Assembly: GCA_039105265.1 (NCBI GenBank)
Contig: JAPFFF010000001.1
Span: 8,990,001-9,054,000, forward strand
Direction of reading: 5' to 3'
DNA: 64,000 bases
DNA from: Tritrichomonas musculus
Lineage: Eukaryota; Parabasalia; Tritrichomonadida; Tritrichomonadidae
In this document: piece by piece, positions 38,440 to 48,566 of the stretch
Layout of the letters: each line of letters starts with the position of its first letter
Position numbering within the stretch: position 1 is the stretch's first letter
Made by a program: the position numbers and the translations under genes
Notes under the pieces: generated by a model
Database searches by the model: none
Seen by the model: the letters and a program-made list of their open reading frames with translations, nothing else
What the model was told of the DNA's origin: nothing

Positions 38440-40160
38440 AATTTCTGGATGCAAAACCAATTCTTCAAGAAATTAGAAATAAAATGAATGAAATCTATAA
38501 AGAACAAAGAAAAATCAATAGATACTTATTCAGGATTAAGAAATGCTATTCAAAAGGAGGTTTTAAGAGCTTGGGATCATCTCCATGAAGATACAAATGA
38601 ACCTCGTAAAATAAAGATTATTGATTTTGCAAAAGATTGGATTAGAAACAATGTTACAAGTAATCCTCCACATGTTCTTATTCAAAGGTATGACTATCTT
38701 TTGAGTGAAGAAGATAAGCATAAAGAAAAAATCGATGAAAAATATTTGAAAAGAACTCAGAAAAAGGGCATGCCAAATCAGACAAGCATTACAAGAAAAA
38801 CCGAATTTACTCTTTCAGAAATTTCAATAAAACATTGGATCGAAAATAGAAAAGCTTTTGAAAGCAAGAGTTGGTGAGTTTCGCACAATTTAAAAATCAA
38901 AGAAGATGCTCTTCTTTGTTTGATCTGTCTTGCGTTGGATTTCCCCAACATACTTGCATCGCATTATACAATATATTTAAATTCACCATACGGACCTTGC
39001 AATGATTTACCAAATCCTGTAAAAGTTGGAACAGTTAATTAAGCATTACGTTCTTTAAGATTTTCACAGAAAAGAGTAGCATTTTGCCCACCTGTAAGCA
39101 ATTCAGTCGTGCTCAGAATATATCGTTTTGCGTGGTCATTACTAATGAATAAAATATCTTTCAAAAAAGATGTATTAATGGGATTCATTGATGAAGCAGC
39201 CATTACTGTAACAGATGGTAAAAAATATGGTCGTGCCTTTGTGGGAATAAACTCCGTTGATCAATCCTCATTTTTCCATTTGCAAAATAACCGATCTCGC
39301 ATGTGTTTTACCAGGGTACGGTGTTTTGTATAAGTTTTTTGAATCATCAGTTCATGGCGAACTGTATGAATGTTTTCTGGTATTTTTTTTATAGATGAGG
39401 ATTTTTAAGCAATTGCTATGATTGCATGGCAAGAAAAATATTTGCCTCTCCTAAATGAAGAAAATCAAAAAGGCACAGAAAAGTACAAAGAATTTCATTG
39501 TTCAGCTGAATTCATAAGTGATTTTAAAAAGTCTCATCTTTTCAGCTCAAAAGTTTGTCATCTAAAAAGAAGGTGTGACCAAAATACTAAAATTGAAAAA
39601 GTTTATGAAAGATATCAAAGATTTGATACTCAATTTTCACCTTGACCGAATTTTAAAATGTGACGAAATGGGATGGAAACTTTTCCCGAAAAGCATATTA
39701 ACTTGGTCAGAAAATGGTAAAGCTCACCTGCACATTCAATCACAAACAGGTGATAAGGATCAAATAACAGTTTTGTCAACAGTTTCTGCTGCAAAAGTGA
39801 AACGGCGACTACTGTTTATAGCAGAAGGAAAAACTCTAAATGTAGAAGGAAGTCAAATTGGAGTTGTTTTAGATTATTGGAGTACTCACTCCTAGAGCAG
39901 ATGGACTACAGAAAATACTTTCACGTATTATTTAATGCAATTGAAACAATATTTCTTAGATGAAAAAGAAATACATCTAATACTTGACTTGTACAAGGCC
40001 TATTTGACTGAAAAAGTAAAATCATACGAGCTTGGATTGAAAAAAATTCTTCATTTTATTCCTTCCCAGATGACTGATATATATCAGCCACTGGACAGGA
40101 GCATTTTTGGACCATTCAAAACACTAGCTCGCTGCTACTTTCGAAATAGGGAAAATTAGG
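38440..40160 (+). pseudogene. Broken pogo/Tigger-like transposase (DDE_1 type)
   Basis: Fragments of one transposase lie in order on the + strand, in shifting frames. The N-terminal part (38488-38877) includes KIIDFAKDWIRNNV. A CENP-B/Tc5-like helix-turn-helix piece (39430-39570) contains FHCSAEFISDFKKSH. The DDE_1 core follows, with the first Asp in CDEMGWKLFP (about 39660), a LILDLYKAYL segment (about 39975) where the second Asp is expected, and TDIYQPLDRSIFGPFK (about 40075), the typical QPLD region. At least three frame changes and several stops separate these pieces, so the gene is dead. The encoded family is the pogo branch of the Tc1/mariner superfamily, a plain cut-and-paste DNA transposon. 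I found no convincing terminal inverted repeats for the whole element. Confidence 0.75.
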
Positions 40161-40599
40161 GAAGCTAATCAATATTACATAGAACTATGCTAAAATATAG
40201 TGGCTTGGTAGCAAGTTACTTTCTAAATTTCCGAAGCGTGGTGCATATATGAAGAAGATCATATTGAAAAGATAGATATGAGTGAGATTCATCAAGAACA
40301 TCATAGGAATGCTATTAAAAGAGAACCAAGAAGAGGATTAATTAAATAAACATCATTTTATTTTATATTTATAATATACTTTTATTAGATCACCCTATCC
40401 AAAAAGATTTTATTAGGATATTTGATGAGGAGATATCTGCTCGACCCGATTGAATTTACTTTTATAAACTTCAATGTGAAGTAATATTACAGTTAGTCAA
40501 AAAATAGGGAAATCTACTTTTTTGTGAGGATGCTACCAAGTAATATTTCAAATTATTTGAGGATAGCAAAAAATTTATTTTAAAAAGTTTTTTCAAAAA
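40161..40599. other. Spacer after the pogo-like pseudogene
   Basis: It may still hold the element's 3' part, but no ends are identifiable. No intact ORF is seen. Confidence 0.35.
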
Positions 40600-40766
40600 G
40601 TAGATTTTATCCCTTTCGGCCGTTTGCCGTAATTGAATTTTTTTTATGTAAATTATTCAAAAAGTTGCACTTTTGACCGCGTGTCATAGAAGTTTTGTAA
40701 AATAAACTATTCAATGAACGACCAAATAGCTGTATTGTACAAAACCGCCGAAGGGATAAGTAGATG
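40600..40766. mobile_element. Small inverted-repeat element, about 167 bp
   Basis: GTAGATTTTATCCCTTTCGG (40600-40619) and onward CCGTTT pairs with the reverse complement of AAAACCGCCGAAGGGATAAG and onward TAGATG (40741-40766). The arms are about 25 bases with a few mismatches. There is no coding capacity. It is MITE-like. Confidence 0.45.
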
Positions 40767-41470
40767 TTCCTTGATTTGAATAATTGAGTGAAAATTTTTC
40801 TATTTCTATGAATAATTAGACGATCATATTCAAAAAGTAATTTAAATTGTGTTTAATCATCCAAATATTGAATGAAAAAGTTCTCATTATTGAATTATTA
40901 TATAAAATAACGGGATTAAGTGGTCATCGCTGTTAAAATGTAGTTAATTATATTTAACAAAAAGTGATTATTTATTCAATTTTTCAAATAATTTTATTAA
41001 TTGCTCATCTACAGAATCTTCTCAAATTACTATTTTGAGAGGTAGATAAATTTGAGATTTCTGATAAAAATTGAGAGAATAAAAAGTAATTTCTTATTGA
41101 TTAATTCGCTTTCGTCTGAGCTCAAAAACAAAATAGAGCATTTTTCCAATTTTAATTTCAATCAGATAGACATTGTATGCCCATGCATGTTTCAAAAAAG
41201 ATAAATTTTCACTTTTGACCAAATATAGGAAAGAAAATTTGAAACTTGTTTCAATAAAAATCGGTTAATATCACATTAATGTTTCATATTATTATGTTGC
41301 GAAAGAAAATAATGTCTAAAAAACCTTTGATAAGGGAAAACTGAATATGCTTTTGTCATAGATATGCATCACCGATTAGTTATTTTATAAAAAATTATGT
41401 TTTTAACATAGTGTAATGACTTATTTTAGTAATAAATGACTTTAAGCTTTAAGATTAAATACAACCTATT

Positions 41471-41471
<1 letters not shown>
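40767..41471. other. AT-rich spacer, nothing recognised
   Basis: No gene, RNA or clear repeat is seen here before the A run. Confidence 0.4.

Positions 41472-41520
<49 letters not shown>
41472..41520 (+). repeat. 49-base poly(A) tract
   Basis: An uninterrupted run of 49 A residues, the longest homopolymer in the window, sits about 80 bases upstream of the mariner-like pseudogene. Confidence 0.95.
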
Positions 41521-41522
<2 letters not shown>

Positions 41523-41599
41523 TCAATCACTCAATCCACTTTTACTACAAAAAAAATACAGTATTTTTGTAGTACTACAAAACTATTCAATTTTGTATT

Positions 41600-42640
41600 T
41601 TGACTGAACAAGAGAAAATCAAAATAATTTCCATGGTACACGTATATGGACATCAATGGAAGTTTATCAGTGAAACTATTGGCAATCAATATGAAACAGT
41701 TAGAAGTTTTTACAAAAGTTATTTAGAGCATAATACAATCTTTCCCAAACAAGGACGACCGATTAAAATAGATGATAACGAGAAAACTAATATTGTTAAT
41801 CACTTTCAGAATATGCCAACTGATACTCTAAGAAATGCTTCTACAAATTACGATTTTTCTCCATCTTCAATAAAAAAAGTGCTAAATGAGAACAAGATTC
41901 AGTTTTTTCAAAAAATACCAGTATGTCCGTTAAAACAAAACCATTTAAACAACAGAGTCAATTTTTGTGCTAATATGATAAATGTCCCACCGCAAAGTAT
42001 AATATTCACTGACGAAAGTACTGTGGAGGTAGATTTGTGAGGGCATTGCATTTGGAGAAGGAGGGGACTGTAGGCTCTGGGCACTTTCTATGAAAAAAAC
42101 CCTCACCCAACTTATGTAATGGTTTGGGGTGGGATTGGGCACAGAGGATTCAGGACCCCCTAATAAAATTTGACAAACATGTAAATTCTTTAACATATAT
42201 ACAAGCAATACAAGCATATAATATTCCTGGAATAATCAGTAATGTTTTTGGAGCAAATTGGTGCTGGCAGCAAGATAATGCGCCAGCACTCAATGCTCTC
42301 AACACTCGCATATATTTGAATCAAGTTATGCCAAACATGATACAATGTCCAGCATAATCCCCAGACTTGTCACCAATTGAACAAGTCTGGGATATATCAA
42401 AAAACGGTTACAAGGTCAAAATTTTGATAATCCAGATGCTCTTTTCAATGCAATTGAAAGAGAATGGTATACCATTCCGAATGATATTTTGCTCAATTTT
42501 TACAGCTCATTCATGGCGAGATGTCAGGTATGTTTGTCAAAAAATGGACAAAGTTTAAATGGAAGTTGGACTGCTGTTCATCATTTACATGATACTTACC
42601 AAACCAGCCTTTATTATTATACAGACCCAAGAACTAATAT
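41600..42640 (+). pseudogene. Broken Tc1/mariner-family transposase
   Basis: The N-terminal helix-turn-helix region (ISMVHVYGHQWKFISETIG) and first catalytic Asp (IIFTDEST, near 41995) are in one frame to a TGA near 42038. The second Asp (CWQQDNAPALNAL, near 42270) and the downstream acidic residue region (SPDLSPIEQVWDISK, near 42365) follow in another frame. A TAA interrupts between CPA and SPD, where Gln would be expected. A further frame change follows the DISK segment before the C-terminus. In all about two frameshifts and two or three stops are visible, so it is inactive. Arrangement and motifs are those of mariner/Tc1 elements, plain DNA transposons known to be abundant in trichomonads. 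Its 3' end runs into the perfect palindrome at 42640-42717. Confidence 0.85.
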
Positions 42641-42717
42641 AAACATTAATAATAATATATTATTTAATGTTCACCTATATAGGTGAACATTAAATAATAT
42701 ATTATTATTAATGTTTA
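42640..42717. repeat. Perfect 78-bp palindrome (39-bp arms, no spacer)
   Basis: Every base from 42640 to 42717 pairs with its reverse complement about a centre at 42678/42679, where the sequence is TCACCTATATAGGTGA. I compared the arms base by base and the first mismatch is at 42639/42718. It starts at the 3' end of the mariner-like pseudogene. Confidence 0.9.
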
Positions 42718-43193
42718 CTAACAATTTATTAAGATACAAATATTTTTTTTTTGCAAACTTTTTCTAATACTTAAAAAAATACCAAATTAAAACAAGGTAA
42801 TTATGGTTATATGCTAAAAATTAAAAAATCCATTTTTTATATTATTTCTGAGATTTTAAACTTTTTTTTCAATTTTTTTTTTCTATATATTTCAATGTTT
42901 TGCTTCAATATTTTTGTGAAAAAAATCACTTTTTATTTTTAATTTTGATAGGATTCTCACAAAAGATTGAGACAATGATGACTACTTAGTACCAACGATG
43001 ATCCGTCACATAATCCAGTTACTTTAGCTTCATATTCTCAAATAGTAGATTTTCCATAATTTTGACGATTTTATATTTTATTCCTATACTGTACTTGTTT
43101 TTCTGTTGGAGGAAAAAAAAAAAAAAAAAAATAAAGTGAAGATTTTGTTTTTTTTAAATTTTGTTTGAAATTAAAATCTACAAAAAATTATAT
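42718..43193. other. Intergenic flank at the end of the transposon zone
   Basis: AT-rich sequence with an A run near 43114-43130. There is no gene. The PABP 3' end begins at 43194. Confidence 0.5.
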
Positions 43194-44894
43194 TTATGGT
43201 TGTTCCATCCATTTAACGAAGAGGTTTTGGTTAGTAGCAAGTTCCTTAGCTTGTTCTTCTGACATATCACGCAATCTTTGAAGAAGAATTGTATTTTGTG
43301 GATGCTTCTCCATAATTTCACTCCTGAGCATTGATTTAGTATCTTGTTGATATAATTGTTGCTGTGGATAACCAAATTGTGGAATTCCAGGTGCGAATTG
43401 TGGAATTCCAGGTGCGAATCCCATAGGCATTCCACCTTCAGGTGAGAATGGAATGGTTCCAGGATGTGGTGGAACCGTACTTTGATTATTTGATGGCATT
43501 GATGGCGCTGCAGGTTGTTGGGGAAATCCCATTTGTGGCTGTTGAGGGAATGGTGGCTGCTGAGGGAATGGTGGTTGTCCTTGGGCATACGGTGGCATTT
43601 CACCAAATCCGCCATATCCACCATATGGAGGTTGCATTTGACTTTGTGCATTATTAATTTGAGGATTGTTACGAACTCTTTGTTGTTGTGTTTTAGCTAA
43701 GTTTTGTTTCAATCTTTGGTCTTTTGACATTGCAATTGCAACATAACATTGCTTATCATGAATTTGAACAAGTGGGGATTCTTTGAGACATTTTTCGGCT
43801 TGTTGTTCAGTTTCGAAACAAACAAATCCAAATTTCTTGCTGTTTTGTTCGCCATCACGCATAACTTTTGCGGATTCAATGTTTCCGAATTGTGAGAAAA
43901 TCTTCTTTAAATCTTCATCAGTAACGCTTTCATCAAAGTTTCTAACATAAAGGTTACGACCTTTATATTTTTCATAGTTAGCTTTTCTCCATTTTTCTGA
44001 TTCCATTTGAATTTCTTTTTGCCTTTCTTGCTTGGTCTTAAAACGTCCACACATTATTGTTAAGCCATCAATCTCTCTTCCATTCAAACCTTCAACTGCT
44101 TTAACAGCATCTTCATGATTGTCCATACTGCAGAAACCGAATTGCTTGCTTTTTCCGTTTTCGTCGGTGATAACCTTATAAGAAGCTGGAGTTCCGAATT
44201 CTGCGAAAAGATTTTTGAGATTCTCATCTGTATAGCTTTCTGGTAAGTTCTTGATATAGCAGTTGAGGTAATTAGTTTCAGGATTCTGATGTTGACGACG
44301 ACAGAAAGGTTGAATTTCAACTGGACGACCATTGATAGATGCGTCTTTAAGATCTGTCATGGCTTGCTTTGCATCATCTGGGTTGCGGAATTGAACATAT
44401 CCATATCCTCTTGAAACATTTTTCTTTTCTTTGGTACCATCTGGCTTTGATATCATTTGGATGTCTGATGGGATTTTACATGAAATAATTTCACCGAAGT
44501 TTGCAAAAGCATCATGAAGTTGAGAAACTTCAATATCTGGATCGAGGTTTTTAATGAAAAGATTTCCTTGATTATTACGAACAATCATTTTAGTTTCTTT
44601 GTCAGCTAAAATTAAACGAATTGGTACGTTATCAAGCTTTGTATAGTTCAATTCAGCAATAGCTTTTACAGCACTATCATGGTTTTCAAATCTAATAAAA
44701 GCATATGCGTATGGGTTACCATTACGTCCTATTTTTGTTTTAATTGTGACAGCTTCTGGACTTTGAACAACACCGAGATCTTGAAAAAGTTGGCGTAAAA
44801 ATTCATCATCAATTTGTGAAACAGGCTGTCCATTTGAATCTTTGCTTACAGGAAGATCAGCAACATAAATTGTGGAAGTCTGTGCTTGAGACAT
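43194..44894 (-). CDS. PABP: Cytoplasmic poly(A)-binding protein
   Basis: This 566-residue protein has the standard PABPC layout. RRM1 is at about 8-98 (RNP-like YAYAFIRFEN), RRM2 at about 110-205 (NLFIKNLD and YGYVQF), RRM3 at about 213-290 (CYIKNLPES and FGFCSM), and RRM4 at about 314-392 (NLYVRNFDES and FGFVCF). A Pro/Gly/Gln/Met-rich linker follows, then a C-terminal helical segment (LRSEIMEKHPQNTILLQRLR) in the place of the MLLE/PABC domain. The MLLE core is weak: the usual KITGMLLE signature is not evident. PABP binds mRNA poly(A) tails and links them to translation initiation and deadenylation. RRM1-RRM2 spacing is normal. An Inr-like TCATTT (44907-44902) lies close to the ATG. It forms a divergent pair with the GPC-repeat gene about 1.25 kb away. 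Confidence 0.95.
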   Translation of the reverse strand: MSQAQTSTIYVADLPVSKDSNGQPVSQIDDEFLRQLFQDLGVVQSPEAVTIKTKIGRNGNPYAYAFIRFENHDSAVKAIAELNYTKLDNVPIRLILADKETKMIVRNNQGNLFIKNLDPDIEVSQLHDAFANFGEIISCKIPSDIQMISKPDGTKEKKNVSRGYGYVQFRNPDDAKQAMTDLKDASINGRPVEIQPFCRRQHQNPETNYLNCYIKNLPESYTDENLKNLFAEFGTPASYKVITDENGKSKQFGFCSMDNHEDAVKAVEGLNGREIDGLTIMCGRFKTKQERQKEIQMESEKWRKANYEKYKGRNLYVRNFDESVTDEDLKKIFSQFGNIESAKVMRDGEQNSKKFGFVCFETEQQAEKCLKESPLVQIHDKQCYVAIAMSKDQRLKQNLAKTQQQRVRNNPQINNAQSQMQPPYGGYGGFGEMPPYAQGQPPFPQQPPFPQQPQMGFPQQPAAPSMPSNNQSTVPPHPGTIPFSPEGGMPMGFAPGIPQFAPGIPQFGYPQQQLYQQDTKSMLRSEIMEKHPQNTILLQRLRDMSEEQAKELATNQNLFVKWMEQP

Positions 44895-44901
44895 TAGATA
44901 A

Positions 44902-44907
44902 AAATGA
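44902..44907 (-). promoter_or_regulatory. Inr-like TCATTT upstream of PABP
   Basis: It reads toward the ATG at 44894, with a leader of under 15 bases. Confidence 0.45.
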
Positions 44908-46135
44908 ATAGTCCATGGTCGAACATAGTATAGTCAAAATTTCTATGGTAGGTTATTAGCTTTTTGTTCAAACAAATAATTTTTATTCAATCTTTTTGAA
45001 TTTTTTTTTTTTTATAAAAATAGAATTATACTCTAATATTAAGATTTACTTTCAATCATTTCCTATTTTTAATTTATAAAATATATAATATTTTAATTTT
45101 CACCATATGTTTAAGATTTTTTTTAAAAAGTAACACTGAAAAAGATTAGAAAAAAAAATTTTAATATGTATATATTGAATAATTGATAAAAATACGTTTT
45201 CAATTCTTTCGACTTAGGCCATTAACTATCAATTGATCATACTCTGATTTTAACCGGATATTTTAACTATTAAAGATTACTTAAATTTAATCCAAGCGCA
45301 TCTCATGCTTTAAAAATTGTCATCTAATCTACTATTTCTTATTATGATAAAATAATGTTTTATTCATAATACAGCCTAGAAATGATTTCATTTTTTGTTG
45401 CATTAGGGCGCAATGATTTATTTTTAGTACTGCTTTAATGTTAGCAATTTACAAAATATTTTTTATATAATATTCCATTAATTATATTAATATAATTCAT
45501 TCGATTGTTTACTATTCGCATGCTTGCTATTTTCACCATATGTTGATGTTACAATCCAATAGTATAGACTCTTTTTTGATTATTTTTTTATAATATTATA
45601 TATATTTAATTCTGCTCTAACAGAGATAATGAGATAAATATGGATTTTTTTTAAAGTATGAACTTAAATAGCCAAAATAATACTTTTGAAATTTGAATAA
45701 GGCATTCTTATTTAATTTATCTATCAAATCATTAAATTAATCTTTTATAATGGATGTATTTTATAAACCACAAATTATTATAAATTATTAATCTATTTCG
45801 AATTTAAATTTACTAAATAAGTTCTGCAAAAAAATAGTTACATTCTAACGATACATTTTTTCTTTTTCAAAACAAATTTGTTCTTATCGATAGAGCTTTT
45901 TATATATGAATTCTTTGAAATCAAACTGCTGTTTTGGAAAACTAATCCTAAAATTTTTTTTTACAATTAATTTGCTCTTTAATTTTTTCAACTATTTATG
46001 ATCTTTTATTATGTTTTGTGATATGACGGAGTCAAGATCCATATCACATCACATCAGAAAAATTCAATTATTTCAGAATTTTCGAATAAAAAAAGACATA
46101 ATTTCAATATATCAAGTTTTTAATTCATTCCCACT
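44908..46135. other. Intergenic region, no gene seen
   Basis: About 1.2 kb of AT-rich DNA separates two divergent genes. I find no RNA gene, repeat pair or coding-like ORF. Confidence 0.5.
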
Positions 46136-46141
46136 TCATTA
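46136..46141 (+). promoter_or_regulatory. Inr-like TCATTA upstream of the GPC-repeat gene
   Basis: It lies five bases before the ATG at 46147. The context TTCATTATTTAAATG closely matches TTCACTTTATTTTAAATG before the related gene at 49027. Confidence 0.5.
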
Positions 46142-46146
46142 TTTAA

Positions 46147-47400
46147 ATGAGTGATATACAAGGAAATCCAAGCACTGAAGAACAACAGCTCCCAAGAACA
46201 GAAGATCAAGAACCACACCAAGAAGAAGAAGAAAATCAAGAAGATCATGAAAAAGGACCAAGAGATCGTTGCCACAAATGTTGCCGAGGACCATGCGGTC
46301 GCCCTGGACCATGCGGCCCATGCGGTCAATGCCCATGGGGAGGCCCATGCAGAGGTCCATGCGGAGGCCCATGTGAACAAAAGAAACACGGACATCATCC
46401 ACCTTGTGGACCATGCGGACCATGCCCACCACCTTGTGGACCATGCAGACCTCCATGCGGACCTTGGGGAGGACCATGCGGACCTTGGGGACCATGCCCA
46501 CCACCATGTGGACCATGCAGACCTCCATGCGGACCTTGGGGAGGACCATGTGGACCTTGGGGACCATGCCCACCACCACCATGCGGACCATGGGGAGGAC
46601 CAGGCCCATGTGAACGTCGCCGCCATCATCACCACCATCCACCATGCGGACCATGCCCACCACCATTCGGACCTTGGGGACCATGCCCACCACCACCACC
46701 ACCATGCGGACCATGGGGAGGACCAGACCCATGTGAACGTCGCCGCCATCATCACCACCATCCACCATGCGGACCATGCCCACCACCATTCGGACCTTGG
46801 GGACCATGCCCACCACCACCACCATGCGGACCATGGGGAGGACCAGGCCCATGTGAACGTCGTCGCCATCATCACCACCATCCACCATGCGGACCATGCC
46901 CACCACCACCATGCGGACCTTGGGGAGGTCCAGGACCATGTGAACGCCGCCATCATGGCCCACCACCACCACCATGCGGACCATTTGGAGGTTTCCCACC
47001 ATGTGACGAATTAAGAGGCCCACCACCACCAACCGGACCCTGCCATCGACCCAAGTTTGGACGCCACCACCACCGTTGGGGACCAAGAGATGATGAATCA
47101 TCTTCAAGCGATTCTGAATCGTCCTCCTCATCATCATCTTCCTCCTCCTCCTCCTCCTCATCTTCTTCCTCCTCATCATCCTCATCTTCCTCATCATCTT
47201 CATCATCCTCATCTTCATCTTCTTCCTCCTCCTCATCATCCTCAAGACCACAATTCCGCCGTTGCCATCATCGACGTGGACCACCAGGACCATTCTTCCC
47301 AGGTTTTGGACCACGAGGACCATGCCGTCGCCATCATCACCACCGCCATGGACCACGACATTGCAGACGTCATCATAGACCATCATCTCCAAGGTGGTAA
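46147..47400 (+). CDS. Cys/Gly/Pro/His-rich repeat protein with a 42-serine run (unknown function)
   Basis: This 417-residue protein belongs to no family I recognise. Residues 1-38 are acidic and Gln-rich. Residues about 40-310 are built from GPCGPC, PPCGPWGGPC and PPPCGPWGPC segments, with basic-His blocks (CERRRHHHHHPPCGPC). Repeat units start at residues 154 (41 residues), 195 (40), 235 (29) and 264. An acidic-seeded Ser stretch (DDESSSSDSE) leads into 42 uninterrupted serines (325-366). The tail is Arg/His/Gly/Pro-rich and ends SPRW. Dozens of Cys and His suggest metal binding or disulphide or redox chemistry; the Ser run next to acidic residues suggests phosphorylation. Both are inference. 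There is no signal peptide or membrane segment. I chose this frame over the other long open frames because of its Inr context, ATG placement, and resemblance in N-terminus, composition and final Trp to the gene at 49027. Confidence 0.8.
   Translation: MSDIQGNPSTEEQQLPRTEDQEPHQEEEENQEDHEKGPRDRCHKCCRGPCGRPGPCGPCGQCPWGGPCRGPCGGPCEQKKHGHHPPCGPCGPCPPPCGPCRPPCGPWGGPCGPWGPCPPPCGPCRPPCGPWGGPCGPWGPCPPPPCGPWGGPGPCERRRHHHHHPPCGPCPPPFGPWGPCPPPPPPCGPWGGPDPCERRRHHHHHPPCGPCPPPFGPWGPCPPPPPCGPWGGPGPCERRRHHHHHPPCGPCPPPPCGPWGGPGPCERRHHGPPPPPCGPFGGFPPCDELRGPPPPTGPCHRPKFGRHHHRWGPRDDESSSSDSESSSSSSSSSSSSSSSSSSSSSSSSSSSSSSSSSSSSSSSSSSRPQFRRCHHRRGPPGPFFPGFGPRGPCRRHHHHRHGPRHCRRHHRPSSPRW
46606..46964 (+). repeat. In-frame coding repeats (123, 120 and 87 bp units)
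   Basis: The word CCATGTGAACG marks unit starts at 46606, 46729, 46849 and 46936. Units encode 41, 40 and 29 residues of PCERRRHHHHH...CGPWGGP type. All spacings are multiples of three, consistent with expansion under coding constraint. Confidence 0.85.
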
Positions 47401-47597
47401 ATCACATTTTTACAAATTAAGAAATAATTAAAAATTTCAACCTTCATTAATTTTTTTTATTTATATTTTATAACATACAATTTTACATTTTTTATCTTTT
47501 AAACAAAATAAAAGTTAATGAAATCCAGCATTAAGCTTGATACAAAATTTCAAATATAATTTGAAAATAGCATCTTGCTTGAATTAATACTGAGTTC

Positions 47598-48566
47598 TCA
47601 TTCAACATGCTGCTTTTGCATTTTTGTTGGCATAACTTTGGTCACAGCTAATGCTCCAAGCTCATTTGCAATTTTAATTTGACAAATTTCTGCAATTTCA
47701 GCTGGCTTATATGCAACATTTTTTGTATTTGCTTTCTTCAAGTAAGTTATCGAGCATGTGATAAATGGAGCTGAGAGGATTCGGAAAATGAAATCCAAAA
47801 TGCTACCACTATACATAGAATTGAATCCTCTTGGTGTGAAAAAAATATTATATTGAAACGCAGCAGGCTGGTAAGGATATTCTGTTTCAAAATATTCGGA
47901 TAAAAATCCAGCAATAGCATTACCATTTGTTGGATAACCTTCAGGGAAAACAAGTAAAGGAAAGAAAGAAGGATCAGATGAACATTTTGCAATCTGGTAC
48001 GCAGCACCTCTCTTTTTTGGCTTCAGTTTAAAAACGTCAAAAGTGCTACCTAGAAAGATGCGTTCTAACTGAAGTGATGATAAGAAGGATTGAAATGAAT
48101 TAGGCGCTTCATATATATCAGAAGCCTTAATAATTGTTAATGGAGTATTATAAAAATGGATTAAATAATCAAGTATTGACAAATGGTTTGATACATAAAA
48201 TCTGACCTCATGATCAATATCTCCGTCGATTTTGATCCTTAGAACACCAAGACAGAGCAGAAAAAGACGTATAAAGTGACGTACTATAGAATGTGCCCAC
48301 TTCTTAAATCCTAAATTTGTAGAGAAAAATATTTTAAAAAATGGGAGAAAGTTGATTACAAAAAATAAAAGAAAAAATGATATTAGAGATAAAACTAATT
48401 TAATTGGACCTAAAAAAATAAAAAAACATACAATTTGAAAAATACGATGAATTGGCAAGAAATTGGGAGGCTCAAAAAGTTTCTGAAAAAATTCATCATT
48501 TACATCTGTTGGCGAATTTTGATTTTTAAGAGACTGTTGCGAGGAAGGAATTGTTGTTGAATACAT
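47598..48566 (-). CDS. PlsC-type glycerolipid acyltransferase (LPA/LPC acyltransferase-like)
   Basis: I start it at the ATG at 48566 (322 residues), because the frame upstream only offers a TTG. Two or three hydrophobic segments lie at about residues 40-100 (FFIFLGPIKLVLSLISFFLL), indicating an ER-type membrane protein. The acyltransferase HX4D motif appears as NHLSILD (H128, D133). Motif III appears as FPEGYPTNG (E209), where FPEGT is usual. These define the lysophospholipid acyltransferase family (AGPAT, LPCAT, LPEAT), which transfers an acyl group from acyl-CoA to a lysophospholipid. Substrate cannot be fixed from sequence; FPEGYPTNG-type motifs are closer to LPCAT/LPEAT members than to classical AGPAT, but that is a weak inference. 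The C-terminus ends in a short Lys/Gln/His tail with no clear retrieval signal. No initiator-like site is obvious nearby. Confidence 0.85.
   Translation of the reverse strand: MYSTTIPSSQQSLKNQNSPTDVNDEFFQKLFEPPNFLPIHRIFQIVCFFIFLGPIKLVLSLISFFLLFFVINFLPFFKIFFSTNLGFKKWAHSIVRHFIRLFLLCLGVLRIKIDGDIDHEVRFYVSNHLSILDYLIHFYNTPLTIIKASDIYEAPNSFQSFLSSLQLERIFLGSTFDVFKLKPKKRGAAYQIAKCSSDPSFFPLLVFPEGYPTNGNAIAGFLSEYFETEYPYQPAAFQYNIFFTPRGFNSMYSGSILDFIFRILSAPFITCSITYLKKANTKNVAYKPAEIAEICQIKIANELGALAVTKVMPTKMQKQHVE

Noticed and set aside
41472-41520. LINE or retrogene poly(A) tail
   Set aside because: No reverse-transcriptase-like or gene-derived sequence precedes it, and I found no target duplication.
46151-47014. 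Second + frame rich in His, Asp and Ala within the GPC-repeat gene
   Set aside because: Starts just after the real ATG and is open only because the repeats lack stops in that frame.
46139-47392. Minus-strand frame of over 400 codons across the GPC-repeat gene
   Set aside because: Monotonous Val/Gly/Met/Asp composition, no initiator context, and the + frame has the family features and promoter.
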